64,000 nucleotides of DNA from Ooceraea biroi (Eukaryota; Arthropoda; Insecta; Hymenoptera; Formicidae): contig NC_039514.1 of NCBI RefSeq assembly GCF_003672135.1, positions 7,801,787-7,865,786 of the forward strand, read 5' to 3'. Position 1 is the first letter of the stretch. Every line of letters starts with the position of its first letter. A program made the translations under genes and the position numbers. Below are positions 33,435 through 46,379 of the stretch, in pieces. The notes under the pieces were generated by a model that did no database searches, was not told where the DNA came from, and worked only from the letters and a program-made list of their open reading frames with translations.

Positions 33435-35847
33435 TTAATCAAAATATTTTCCTTCGTTTTCTATCACTTTTTCCCATCTTTCTGACAAGAGATGGATTCC
33501 ACGACGATAAAATCACTCTTCTTTTCAGTTGATCCATTCGTCGACGAATTTTCGCACTTCTTCCAAATTATGAAAGTGTGTATCCTCTAAAGCGTGTTGC
33601 ATCGACCGGAACAAATAATAATCGCATGGAGCAATGTCCGGAGAATACGCGGGGTGCGGTAAGACTTGCCATTCAAGCTCTAACAGTGTTTGTTTCACTG
33701 ATAACGCAACGTCAGGTCGAGCGTTGTCACGAAGAAGAATCACTTTCCGTCGTTTACTCGCAATTGGTGGTCGTTTTTGGTCCAATGCTTGCTTTAACTT
33801 GTACAATTGGTGTCGATAACGATCAGCCGTGACAGTCTCATGCGGATTTAACAGCTCATAGTACACTATCCCACCAAATACAGAGCATTACTTTTGAACC
33901 GTCAATATTGCGTCTCGGAGTGGATGTTGATGGTTCGCCTGGATCCACCCATGATTTTCTGCGTTTCGGATTATCAAAATAGATCCACTTTTCATCCCTA
34001 GTAACAATCCGAGACAAAAGACTCTTCTTTTTTGCCTGGCGGTCAACGAAATGCAAATGTTCAACCGGTTCGCAATGGCACTTTCCGATAATTCATGTCG
34101 AACCCATTTCCCTTCTTTCTGAATTTTTCCCATTTCATGTAAATGTTTGGTAACTGTTGTACGATCAACATTTAATGCTCTGGCAAGAGATGGATTCCAC
34201 GACGATAAAATCACTCTTCTTTTCAGTTGATCCATTCGTCGACGAATTTTCGCACTTCTTCCAAATTATGAAAGTGTGTATCCTCTAAAGCGTGTTGCAT
34301 CGACCGGAACAAATAATAATCGCATGGAGCAATGTCCGGAGAATACGCGGGGTGCGGTAAGACTTGCCATTCAAGCTCTAACAGTGTTTGTTTCACTGAT
34401 AACGCAACGTGAGGTCGAGCGTTGTCACGAAGAAGAATCACTTTCCATCGTTTACTCGCAATTGGTGGTCGTTTTTGGTCCAATGCTTGCTTTAACTTGT
34501 ACAATTGGTGTCGATAACGATCAGCCGTGACAGTCTCATGCGGATTTAACAGCTCATAGTACACTATCCCACCAAATACAGAGCATTACTTTTGAACCGT
34601 CAATATTGCGTCTCGGAGTGGATGTTGATGGTTCGCCTGGATCCACCCATGATTTTCTGCGTTTCGGATTATCAAAATAGATCCACTTTTCATCCCTAGT
34701 AACAATCCGAGACAAAAGACTCTTCTTTTTTGCCTGGCGGTCAACGAAATGCAAATGTTCAACCGGTTCGCAATGGCACTTTCCGATAATTCATGTCGAA
34801 CCCATTTCCCTTCTTTCTGAATTTTTCCCATTTCATGTAAATGTTTGGTAACTGTTGTACGATCAACATTTAATGCTCTGGCAAGAGATGGATTCCACCA
34901 CGATAAAATGACTCTTCTTGTGAGTTGATCCATTCGTCGACGAATTTTCGCACTTCTTCCAAATTATGAAAGTGTGTATCCTCTAAAGCGTGTTGCATCG
35001 ACCGGAACAAATAATAATCGCATGGAGCAATGTCCGGAGAATACGCGGGGTGCGGTAAGACTTGCCATTCAAGGTCTAACAGTGTTTGTTTCACTGATAA
35101 CGCAACGTCAGGTCGAGCGTTGTCACGAAGAAGAATCACTTTCCGTCGTTTACTCGCAATTGGTGGTCGTTTTTGGTCCGATGCTTGTTTCAACTTGTAC
35201 AATTGGTGTCGATAACGATCAGCCGTGACAGTCTCATGCGGATTTAACAGCTCATAGTACACTATCCCACCAAATACAGAGCATTACTTTTGAACCGTCA
35301 ATATTGCGTCTCGGAGTGGATGTTGATGGTTCGCCTGGATCCACCCATGATTTTCTGCGTTTCGGATTATCAAAATAGATCCACTTTTCATCCCTAGTAA
35401 CAATCCGAGACAAAAGACTCTTCTTTTTTGCCTGGCGGTCAACGAAATGCAAATGTTCAACCGGTTCGCAATGGCACTTTCCGATAATTCATGTCGAACC
35501 CATTTCCCTTCTTTCTGAATTTTTCTCATTTCATGTAAATGTTTGGTAACTGTTGTACGATCAACATTTAATGCTCCGGCAAGTTCTGAAGTGGATTGTG
35601 TTGGATTTTCGTCCAATAATGCTTGCAAATCTGCATTTTCAAGCTTTCTTGGTTGTCCCGAACGTTCTTTGTCCTTCACATCAGTATCACCACTTTTAAA
35701 GCGTCTAAACCAGTATTCACACGTCTTAATTGATGGGGCAGAATCACCATAAGTTTCCGCAAGAATTCTATAACCGTCAGCCGCAGTTTTCTTTTGATTA
35801 AAAAACAAAAGCAGCGCATGTCGAAAACGCTGTTTCGGAAGTTGCAT
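33435..35847 (-). pseudogene. Mariner transposase, triplicated and frameshifted (element C)
   Basis: Starts MQLPKQRFRHALLLFF at 35847. The catalytic part with RDNARPD (RDNARPH in the middle unit) and YSPDIAPCDYYLF is present three times. Each unit carries the WWDS/YYEL frameshift and an additional shift in the RQKKKSLLSR region, and TGDEK is changed to TRDEK in all three units. Confidence 0.92.
33482..35575 (-). repeat. Three tandem 698-bp units within mariner C
   Basis: Units 33482-34179, 34180-34877 and 34878-35575, each 698 bp by my coordinates. They have the same end points in the transposase gene as the units in element A. All three share CATCCCTAGTAACAATCC, unlike element A, so units within this element resemble one another. 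Confidence 0.9.
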
Positions 35848-36020
35848 TTTTACGATGATATAAACACGACTGTTATTGCATCTATTGCTATAATGCTACT
35901 AAATGTGATGGATAATGTCAAGACTGTAAGAAAGAACAGTTATCGGAAACAGCTATTGGAACAAACTGACACTACAGCCATCTGTTGCAAAACCCTCAAA
36001 ACTAAATCACACTCCTAATA

Positions 36021-38463
36021 AAACGCGGAGTAACATACGCGCAGCGACCGCGCCGCGTTTTCATCTTGATTGCCGGGGACTTAAAAAAAAAATGCGACTT
36101 GGCGTGCCGCGCCGGCGAAAGACGATTAAGATCGCACGCCGCAACTACGGATATTAATTAAGCGCATTGCGCATGTGGTGCCCGACCGCGTCCTTCGCCC
36201 GGCAGATAGGATTACGGTTTAACAGCGGGAGGCGACGGCGAGGCCAAGTGGACCATGGGACATCGCGGATGTTCCCGGATATCGGCGGAAATTTTACGAC
36301 AGCAGTTTACGATTGCCTCATTATCCAAGATTCCGCGATCTGCGTGCGTTCTCCGATCGATCGATCGTGATCTCGCTTCTCCGCGGGAATCCCCTTGATT
36401 CCCGTGATCCACGTTTCTGCATCACGAGTGATTGAGGAGGGAAAGGGGAGATGGTAGAGGTAGGAATGAGAGAACTCTCCGCGTTCGAATCCGGACGACT
36501 CCGCGACGCGAAAGTCCGCAACCCGACACGGAGAGAGCGGGTATTATCCGCGCGACTTTACGACTCTCAAGATTAGCGTTAGCGAAACGCTGATGGAAAC
36601 CGACCGGCGACGAGTCGCGTGCCAAACGAAGCAGGCGGGCTCGTTCCGCGCACTCGCGCGTGCGACACGCGCGCGGGCGTGAGCGCGCTGCGGCAACTTT
36701 TAATTAAGTTTTAATTAACTCCGCGTCGCATGATTTTTCCCTTTGCGCGAGGCAATAAAGTCGTATCACGGGGTGGGCAGTGCGGGGAGAACGAAGGGAG
36801 AGAGGAGCACCGGGTCAAGGCTCGAGAGACGTCTTTTTTCCGCAGTTCGTAGGACCGGCGCGCGCGCGCGGCGCCGATTGTTCGCGCCCTTTGTCGGGCG
36901 ACGTCCGACGTCACATTATTCCACTTCTATGTAGGACGAGAGCCCATTATTAACTTTAATTGCGACGCTGCGGAAATGAAATATACGCGGTGAAAAAATG
37001 TTTCTCGATTTATATCGCGGAACAGACGATTGCGGGAACACCTAAAATCGCTCCGAGTTGATCGAAGACGCCTGAGATTTGTGCACGAATTTTATACGCT
37101 CGTTCCTGTTTCGTGGAAATAAATTACGGCTATTTTTCTAGAAATCTCCCAGTGAATGTAAAAGGAAGAGAGAGCTCCTGGGAAAGACTTTAATGGTTAC
37201 AGCATTTAATGAAGCGTACGATTCAACTTTCCTAAATTGTTCTTTTCGTGGAAAAAAGAAAACTAATGCTTTTAGATTGGATGTTTTAACAAGTAATGGC
37301 AAAAAAACTTTTTTCTTTTTCACGTCCACGTAATGTCGTGACACATAATGCATTAAAGCGACATTAATAATCATGCTTTGGCGCGAGTGCAATGTATGCA
37401 TATTCGATAACGCGCGAAACAATCCCGCGAAATGCGCGAAACAATCCCGCGTGTTTTCCTCCACTTCTCCAATCGAGTTCGCAAAAACTGTTCGTATTTG
37501 ATAAGGGTTCAGGTACCCCGGAGAAACAGGAATTCACGGGATCGAGTAATACCTACACCTGCGTGAGCGCCGAACAAAACGCAAACTTTCGATTGAGTCT
37601 ACGAAGTCGCCTGGAGCTACAGGGCGGAAGTAAAGCATCCCCGAGGGTGAATGAGGGGGACGGAGAGAGGCGCGCGGGGAGCTGAAGGTACGGAGAGAGG
37701 CTTAAATCAATTCGGTGCATTCACGCTGGAATACCCAGTAGGTATATTATGTACCTATTATCGGGGAAAGGCAATCCACCGCGAATATCGTCGACTCCGT
37801 GAACGGTGGCGGAAGCTCGATTTCCCTAATCGAGTACCAGTTAGTTAACTGCGCCCCGTGCGACGTCCCACCCTCGTCGCATTAATTATCCCCCCCTCGT
37901 CCCCTCCCTCTCTCTCCGCCAGCCGCGCCCGGAAACTTAGCCGATTTTTGCGGATCCACGTCGCGCCATTACCGCGCGAGCAACGCGCACAAAAGCGCGA
38001 GGGTCCGATGCGCGTTCCGATGTTCGCGGCGGAGATTAATGCGCTGCTGCGTAATTTCGAAAAACTCGAGGCGCGGTCGGCGGAAACGCGCATTGATAAA
38101 TATCAGGCCGGAAGGGAGGTCGACACCGCGCGGCCATTCGTCAAAGGTGAGAATGTACGAGCGATAATACACGCACGGCGGAAATGCACTCGCGCGGTAA
38201 ACAAGTCGTACGGATAAAAATGTTAACATTATCCGGCCGCGCGGAGGTACGACGGGAGATATACGATCAAGAACGTGGTGGTGATGTTGCTTCCTTCCGC
38301 GCTCCTTCCGCGTGGTCCCGCTCGCCGATGCGGATTTCCGTGCGCTGAGGAATCCGTATTAATCCGTCTCATGCATCTTCCGAAATATTATGCGGCTGGA
38401 GAGAAATAGTCTCTAGTCTCTGCATCTCATGAAAGTTACAGTCTACGGTGTGATTCAGTTTGT
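36021..38463. other. GC-rich spacer, no gene seen
   Basis: CpG-rich, with many short chance frames on both strands. No repeat or gene family recognised. Confidence 0.6.
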
Positions 38464-39132
38464 ACACCGTTAAAAATTGTGCGTCCATATGTTAAAATTT
38501 TCTTGTGTTGCCATGTTTTGATTACTACTTCAATGTACAATTAACATACAACTGATATGTTATTATTTTTATAACAATTTTATATGTTACATTAATGTTA
38601 ACTTCATAACTTAGCATTTTGTGTATGTCTCTTAGAAATGGAATATTATTTGAAATGCTTTTAACACAATAATTTTAAACAATCAACATGTCACAAAGTC
38701 AGTTTAACATTCTAAAAGAAGTTAAAGTAAATCTTCAAGTAATCATGAACTTTGACATATAAAATAATCAAATTTACTAAAATTAAATGTTTCTATCAAA
38801 AATAATTTAAGTTGAAATAATTACTATCATGTGTTAATATAACATAAAAAGTAAATGTTCATATTGTATGAACGAAAATGTTCTATCAACTTTTCTGATG
38901 AGTTATTGTAACTTCTCTTCCATGTAGTTTTCAATTACTTTGTATGTTATTTTTACATCTCACTTAAAGTTACAATAACAAAAATAAATGTAAAGTATTG
39001 TGTTAATTACTTAACATTTCTAGTTTGTCAAGAAGTAACATATGACGAATGAGTTCCTTTAACTTAAAATTTAGAGTAGACTTTCTGGGACATGCAAAAA
39101 TGTTAAAATTAACATTTTATTTTTTACTGTGT
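38464..39132. mobile_element. AT-rich island with inverted ends, probable MITE
   Basis: About 670 bp of very AT-rich DNA set sharply in GC-rich flanks. The left end has ACACCGTTAAAAATTG and the right end, inverted, reads ACACAGTAAAAAATAAAATG; both are followed by GTTAAAATT-type words. Target duplication is not clear, so boundaries are approximate. Confidence 0.5.
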
Positions 39133-40290
39133 AGTCATCAGTGGTGGAGTAATCATTTATTTTATTACGTTCGCGGGCTAATCTCTCATTACGCGGAATA
39201 AGGGTATCAATTTGCTCAATTATTATTTTATCTGCTATTATATCCTAAATTATAAATTTATTTTTAATAAATAATAAATTTATCTTTATATCGAAAGATG
39301 TATATCGCACGTGCGCGGATACACTGGACGCGAAATACGCGCTTAACGTCAACGCGAAATCGAATAACGCTGTTTGACGTTGCATTAATTTAATTATTGG
39401 CAAATCGGTGTTCCGGTCTGCGATGCTCATCTGCGTAAGTGACGCAGTGTCGGTGTTAAACGCGCGTTTAATCGCTTCAAACGTCATAACGGCGGTAAAA
39501 TCAGGCGGAACATTCGGCGGCAACACGCAGTGACGGGAAATTGTCCGCCGTAAAATCCTGTCGTGCCGATCGCACGTAGTCGATCTCGTTGCGGCAATTT
39601 CGCGCGGTATACGCAGCCATCAAGGAAGCGTCGCGACGCGTAGCGCCGACGCCACGATTGAATAATAAATGCCAAGAGTGAGCATCTCGTGAGCCCGGCA
39701 AGTGGTCGCAGATGCGCGCTAAGCTTGCGATGCACTTTACTGCACTGCGGTCTTGCCGTGGTGGAATGCGTGCGTCCGCGTGTGTATACGTACGTGGATA
39801 ACGCGTTTATGCCACAGAATGTTCCTTCCGAGTATGTTTCATAGCGTCTCCGTGCCCGACGTGACGACGTCGTTGCGATTTCGCGTATCGCGACGACGTT
39901 AAGCCCGGAATTTTCAGAATCCTCGCCACTCGACACGAGTGATCATTTCCGGTACGGAAATATACGCGTGCATGCATGGAGCGTGGATTTGCATGCCGCG
40001 ATTTGCGTCGGCGCTACTCGCGACGATTGTTGCCGGTCTTCATGACGAATTGGCGAGGAAATAGCGTAGACGGTCTTGGCGCGCGATCTTGACGGTACGG
40101 CTTGGTACGATCGCGGGATCAATCTTACATAACTGTACGTTGCACCGTAAATTTTGTCGGACGTGATCTTTTCATACAATTCGTAACGTAGTTGGTCAAA
40201 TGCGACGATGCAACGATGACGATAATAATTGTCTGAGATTGAGAAGATTTGTGTGACAAAAAGATGAAATAATTTCTCAAAATATTACTC
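39133..40290. other. Spacer, no gene seen
   Basis: A minus-strand open frame at 39484-39936 (150 codons) has no recognised domain and Arg/Ser/Thr-rich composition typical of chance frames in CpG-rich DNA. Confidence 0.6.
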
Positions 40291-40294
40291 TTAA

Positions 40295-41013
40295 GGGGGG
40301 AGCCTGCTTTAGAACGCTGAAAATAAGGTATAATTTTACGAATTTTTTTGGAGAAATTACACAGCGGATCATTATAAAACTTTGATGCATTTATTAGTAC
40401 ATGTTTAAAGATAAAAAAATTATTTTTTTATTTGAATATATCGCCTGTAGAGGTCGTCCTGGAGGCATCTTAGTGCAGCCGGCATTGTAAATTCGTGAGC
40501 ATTCTCCTGCCTCCAAATTTCATCCAAACTGAAAAATTGAAATATTTTCTCGTTATTTATGAATTCCCATCGTCGATGAACCTTTAATATTCATAAAAAC
40601 ATTAAGTTAAACAATTATTTTTGCATGAAAAAGTTCAAAAACTTTGCCTAAAAATCGTACTTTTGTGTTCTAAGCTCCACCATTTTGACACTTTTCAACT
40701 TTTTTCTTCTCTCTTCGGTTCATCGACGATGGGAATTCATAAATAACGAGAACATATTTCAATTTTTCAGTTTAGACGAAAGTTGGAGGCAGGAGAATGC
40801 TCACCAATTTGCAATGCCGGCGACGCGGCTGCACTAAGATTTCTCCAGGACGACCTCTACAAGCGATATATTCAAATCAAAAAATAATTTTTTTTATTTT
40901 TAAACATGTACTAATAAATGCATCAAAGTTTTATAATGATCCGCTGTATAGTTTCTCCAAAAACAATTCGTAAAATATACCTTATTTTCAGCGTTCTAAA
41001 GCAGGCTCCCCCC
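40295..41013. mobile_element. TTAA-flanked foldback MITE, copy 1
   Basis: 719 bp between TTAA duplications (40291-40294, 41014-41017). Arms of about 290 bp are inverted, starting GGGGGGAGCCTGCTTTAGAA, around a loop of about 140 bp. There is no coding capacity. TTAA duplication is the hallmark of piggyBac-type transposition. Near-identical to the copy at 59133-59852. Confidence 0.9.
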
Positions 41014-41017
41014 TTAA

Positions 41018-44000
41018 GTCTGTCGATAGCTATCTATTATCGCTCGAAGCGTCTGATGCGCTAAAGAAATAAATAAATTTGACGTATAAATCGTAAGACC
41101 CGAGTGAAGTGTGTCTGAATCTAACGTGGCATAAACGGAGATGCGGTTTGTTTGCGTTCCGAATGCAATCTCTTTCCAGTATGGAATATAGATCGGAATA
41201 ATATTCAAATTGTCAAGAAGTCCGTTTCGTAGTCCGTGTTCCGCCTCGAGAGGCTGCCCGAGCTCTTCAGCCTGCCCTTAAAATGCCAAGCGATCGTTCT
41301 GCATTCGACTGCGCGCGCACATTCGGATTTGCATAACTCACGCGCCGGGTTTGCAAACATTCAAGTATTCACTGGCTGTTACATGTATATACGGTATACG
41401 GTTACATTCATAACAAATATTCCATAATCATTACGTAAACTCGACGTGAGATAAATTGTGAAAATATAACGTTGAAATAACAATCCAGCAAAAATAATGA
41501 AGAGGAGATGGAAATAACGAGCAACAAAAGGGGATGACGTAATCGATTTGATATCAGCCCGGGGATAACATTTTAAATGGAAAATTTCCTCTGCGCTCCC
41601 TTGAGAGTCGTGAGGAAGACAAAGCCGCGTAACATCGACGTGCGCTTAAATATCTCAGAAATGTCCCCAAGAGTGCCGTTTGACGTATCGCACAGAATCT
41701 AAGAGACAGCTCGATGAGCTATTGAAGCGTGAAATTTCCTGGGATAAAAGCAGTACGACTAAAAGCTGCGCGAAATGCCAAAAAGCAGGGAGGGATGGCG
41801 AAGGGGCGGAACACGCGGGGGAGGACTGGACAGGACGCGAGGTGGAGAAATACGCGAAGCAACGTGCAATGGACAGCAGTCACCTGGCAAATAAGAGTCA
41901 CGCGATATTACGTACACACACGCCGCACTGCAGCATGCAATGGGGTTTACGTGTGCAAACCCCCGTCAGCGGTAATCTGCAGGTACTTTCGCAGACGGCG
42001 ACTTCGCGACTGGCTACGTGGCCAATTAGTCGTACAGCTATTATCTTTCAGTGCGATGCACAAGCTACGCATGAACTAGCTCGCTGTGAGCGTTAAAATT
42101 AAGAACTCATCAACTCTGAGGTATTAATCCGCTACATTGCAGTTTATTCAAGGAATGCACTTGTGAGTCCTCCGCGGAAACCGCACTAGAATGCATGTTG
42201 TTCGGTTTATCGTGTATTGTGGTAAGTGGTAGTGGAATTACGTATTCGCGTTTCGTCGTTCATCCAAAACTGGTGCACTAATTCCTAACGAAGCAACTTG
42301 CACGCGCGTGTTATCGGCAGGTTCTTAGGGAAGCTGTGCAATTCGTGATAATCAATCGAATTGCTCGACGGTGTTTCGCAAAGTTCGTCAATGGATTATC
42401 GTGCGCTCACGTCACAACGAACCGCGTTTATCGATCTGCTCCATAATCGGTGTTTTACCTTGTATTTTTGCCGGTATTTTTCGTGTTTTATGAAAAGAGT
42501 TTCTTAATTAACTTTTCCTAATTTTTGAAATACCGATCTCAAATTTAATTAAAATTTCGTAAAATTAAAGCTACTCAAAATAAATGAAATTTGAAGATTC
42601 ATAATTATTTCACGTTACTGAAGAGAATATTGCGAAAAGCCGTTATGCAAGTTGCTAAATGAGATTTGTCTCTTATTCGGATCTCGTGCATCTGTATGCG
42701 TCAAGCTGCACTCATAGAGTTCTACCTGCTAACAATAAATTGTGCACTTCTGTGATCACCTCGTTCGAGCGTCGTTGCTTGATTTCCTCGGTGCTGATTA
42801 CTGTTACAGTTAAGATCGTTCGAGCAGACGAAGGTCGAATCGTCGAAGACAAGGCTTGCACAAGCGGAGTGGCGCGCGGAGAGGGTTGGTTTGCCTTATC
42901 GGGCGAATCGACGAGCCGTGAAATCGATAGCTCGATACTTTGCGCCGTCGCGCGCGTTCCCACTCCGGCGTAAAATCTTCCTAACGAGTTTCTGCGTTTT
43001 CCGAAGTCGACGCGCGATCCATCGCGGCCCACCGCGAACGCTTTGACGCCGACGTTGCGAAACAGAAGCAGGCAAAAGCAGACGGAGCCGCCGGCTTTCC
43101 CGGAGAAGAATGGCGGTTTGTTATTCCAATTGTCTTTGAGTTTTAGAAGCAAATTGAGAGTTAAAAGGCTCCGTGGAATGAAGCTCGGGTTTCAGTAATG
43201 CAAATAAATAACACAAAGACAAGTTCGAGTGAACTACCACTCGAGAGAGAGGGGTATTTCAAACTTGGAAATCAATTACAAAGACGCTGGATGGAAATTA
43301 AAAGGTTGAGAAAGTAAGCGTAATAAGTTTCCGCCAAGAAAAAATTGCAATCGGACTTCCGTGGATTCCAAGAGAGGAGGGAGCTCTCGGTGCATCAATA
43401 TTTATGCTGCGCAAGATACACTGCAGCATGGTTCTTGGAGCTTTTTTTATAATTTTATAAAGGTATCGGATTTCTCTGTGCGCACGAGATCGCAAGGAAT
43501 ATGCAAATAAGCACAATAAAACAATGATAAAAATTCCATAATTACTACCCTCGAGCGGAAGCTCAGACTGTTATAACAGCTAATTATAAAAACTGAGCTT
43601 CGCCGATAACGGTGAGTAAAAAATTCGAACGTACCACGCGAAAGCTTCTCGGGGCGGTAGTATTTTCATAAGAACTTTCCGCTCGCCTTCCATCGCGAGG
43701 TCGAGGAATTTTAACTCGACAACGATCAAAGACTTGCCTCTGATAGCCTCTTGATGTTCCATTCGGTTTGAATAAAGGATTCGGAGTTTATTTCCCCGAG
43801 ATTAACATCGTCCAGCTTTCATTCCGTCATATTTTGACCTCCTGGAGGAACCTGGAGCGCCCTATATGCGAGATCCCGATTTCGTGGAAAGGCACGAAAT
43901 TTGTTCGCCGCGTTTTCAATTTCCGGTTACGAGAGACCAGCTCGAATTCCGGAAGAACGAGCGAGAGTGCAGGGACGAGACGACGGAAGAAGACGGAAGG

Positions 44001-46379
44001 GAGAAGGGAGAAGTCGAGCTTCGTTATATAATCGTTCGAAATCTTGATTGTCTAGAAGATTGCGACCACCCACATCCGGTGGTAATGCCGCGGCGACTTT
44101 GATAATGCCATAAGGAGCACGCTACCTGTCGAGCGGGGCTCTCATCGACAAGACATCTCGATAGACAGACGCGATAGCGTGCCGCCGCCTTGCAATCAGA
44201 TGCAATCGGCGTCTTGGGCTTTGCCTAACATCGATACCTTCGAGCTCACGTACCATCGCGTCGTTACGTTTACGTCAAAAGTTTGCAACGAATACGGATT
44301 ACAAAAAAAAAGAAAGCATCAACAAAATAACGCTGAGAGCAGACGGTAGTGCAACCGCGTTAACGCGAGTTTTGCATTACGTGTGCCACGTGAGCCCCGC
44401 AACTTCGGCAGAATAATCGGCAAAGCAGATTAATAATCTGCCCGTGCCCTCCCCGGCCATCCTCGCCCATCTCCCTTGCGTGCTTTGCCGGCATAAATCT
44501 CCTTTGAAAGCTCTCGTCTTTTTTCGTCAACGGCACGTAACTCCCGCCTTTCGACGGCGCATCGTTAATCGCGTTCAGCAACATTTTGCTGGCAGCCCGA
44601 GGCAAAAGGGAGAGATTTGGGATAAGTATCGGGCTTGGTTGCAGCTGGCTAGGCGGCTTTTGTCCGCCCGCGCGCGCGCGCATACACACAAACACGCATG
44701 AGCCTCCGCCGAGGCACGTACACGAGCGAATCTAAACCGCGAGTACCCGCCACGAGTTTAAATATACCTGGAGCGTATGTACGTATGACCTGTATGTATT
44801 ATATACGAGCATACACACGTGCACGTACGTATGTACATACCTCAAACAGGCGTGCGCAGGGTGGCCCCAAAATTGGCACGTAAAGAGTAACGACGAACAG
44901 GGACATCGAGATCAAACGTGCGAGAACTACGCTTCGGGGAAACATTTGCAAGCGGCCGCGCTTCGACGGAGGAAAAAACTTTCCACGGGAAAGTGTGCGC
45001 GAGAAGTGCGATGCATTAAATAACTTTTCTCATCATTTCCCGAGCGAACGCTCTTGCGCTCTTTCCCCGCATTATTCATCAAGAAGCGTCGAGATAGCGT
45101 TCCGAGTCGTCTCGAACGGAACAGGCGCTCGCATTGAGCGGTTATACTCCTCGAGCAAGGCAAACGCGCGATTCCTCAAGCCGGGAAAACCTCGGCACGT
45201 GTACTTCAGGATTGATAATCCCGCTGGCTGCGCAACGCGTGGAACTTCAGCGAGCTACTGCACCGCAGCGTTGAAGTTGCCCCGGCAGAAATATCGCACG
45301 TCTGGAATTTGGCGGCCGCTCGATTCCGCCCCGGGGACCACCCCCGCGTTCTCGCGTAATCTTATTTCCTCCCTCTGGTTTCTCGCTCGGGCGCTCACGT
45401 CGGAGTACTCGGTGCACAATACGTATATATCACACGGCACAATGGAGCGCCGTGGCACCGCGGCGAACGTACGAGAGGAACATCGATTGTGTTAGCGCGG
45501 CCTTAATTCTTTCCTGGCCCGTCCGCGTCGGTCGCACGTTCGCGCGGAGGAGCGAGCGCCGCAGCAGAAGAGCCGGCGGACAAGGGGCTGATCGCGAGGC
45601 TAACGGGAAGGCACGAGGGAAGAAGCTTGGCGAACGGCCAGGCCTGTTGAACGCCACGCCCTGGGGAAAGAAACGCGAACGAGGGTGGCTGGGAAAGACG
45701 GAGGCTGAACGGGGGTGGAAAATCATCGCTACAGATTCCGCATCAGGTGCTGATCGGCCAACCGATCGACCGATGTGGCTGATCGGCCGATGCGAATATA
45801 ACAGCCCCGACCCCTCACCCTCGCCCGCCTGCTGCCTGCCTGTCCGCTTGTCTGCCTGTTGCATATCCCCTGTCTCGAGCACACCTCCGTTTCCCGACCG
45901 GAAGTCTTCTTTTGGTATGCAGATACCGGCGACTATCGCGTTCGATAGGTGCCTGCTCAACCGTGATGCACCGGGCGGAAGTGATTGCCTGTTACATCTT
46001 CTGTGAAAACGGCGCTTCGAACTAATGTGTGCACGTTACGTGCACGCGCAAATTTTGCGTGCGGGCGAAATCCCCGATGCGATGAAAATTTTATTCTCGA
46101 CCGTTGCAATTAATTAATTTATGAAATTCCGGTGCGCCTTTGTAAGCTGCAGCCGGTACGCAAGTCCTGATAAAATTATCATAAATTCAAACTGTTTATT
46201 CATACACGCATCGTTTAATAGAACAAGCAAATAAGTTATCGACACCACCAGTCAAACGGGGAAAACGCGCGCGTCATTGGGTAATTAACGAATAATATTT
46301 TAATGGAATATGCTAAATGGCCCGGTCGCACGCACACGCGCGATACGTTGGTACAGCACTCTGGCGGAGGGTCAATATA
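41018..46379. other. Spacer, no gene seen
   Basis: Mixed composition. A long mirrored pair of open frames (45452-46006 plus, 45430-45960 minus) sits in GC-rich DNA and looks compositional. An AC/GT-rich microsatellite-like patch lies at 44780-44840. Confidence 0.6.

Larger units (their letters stand above)
33359..36018 (-). mobile_element. Mariner element C with triplicated transposase segment
   Basis: 2660 bp, flanked by TA (33357-33358, 36019-36020), same ends as element A. It equals the 1265-bp single-unit form plus two ~698-bp units. Located in spacer DNA in minus orientation. Confidence 0.93.

Noticed and set aside
45430..46006. Mirrored long open frames on both strands (184 and 176 codons)
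   Set aside because: Low-complexity GC-rich DNA with stops depleted on both strands; no domain or splice structure.
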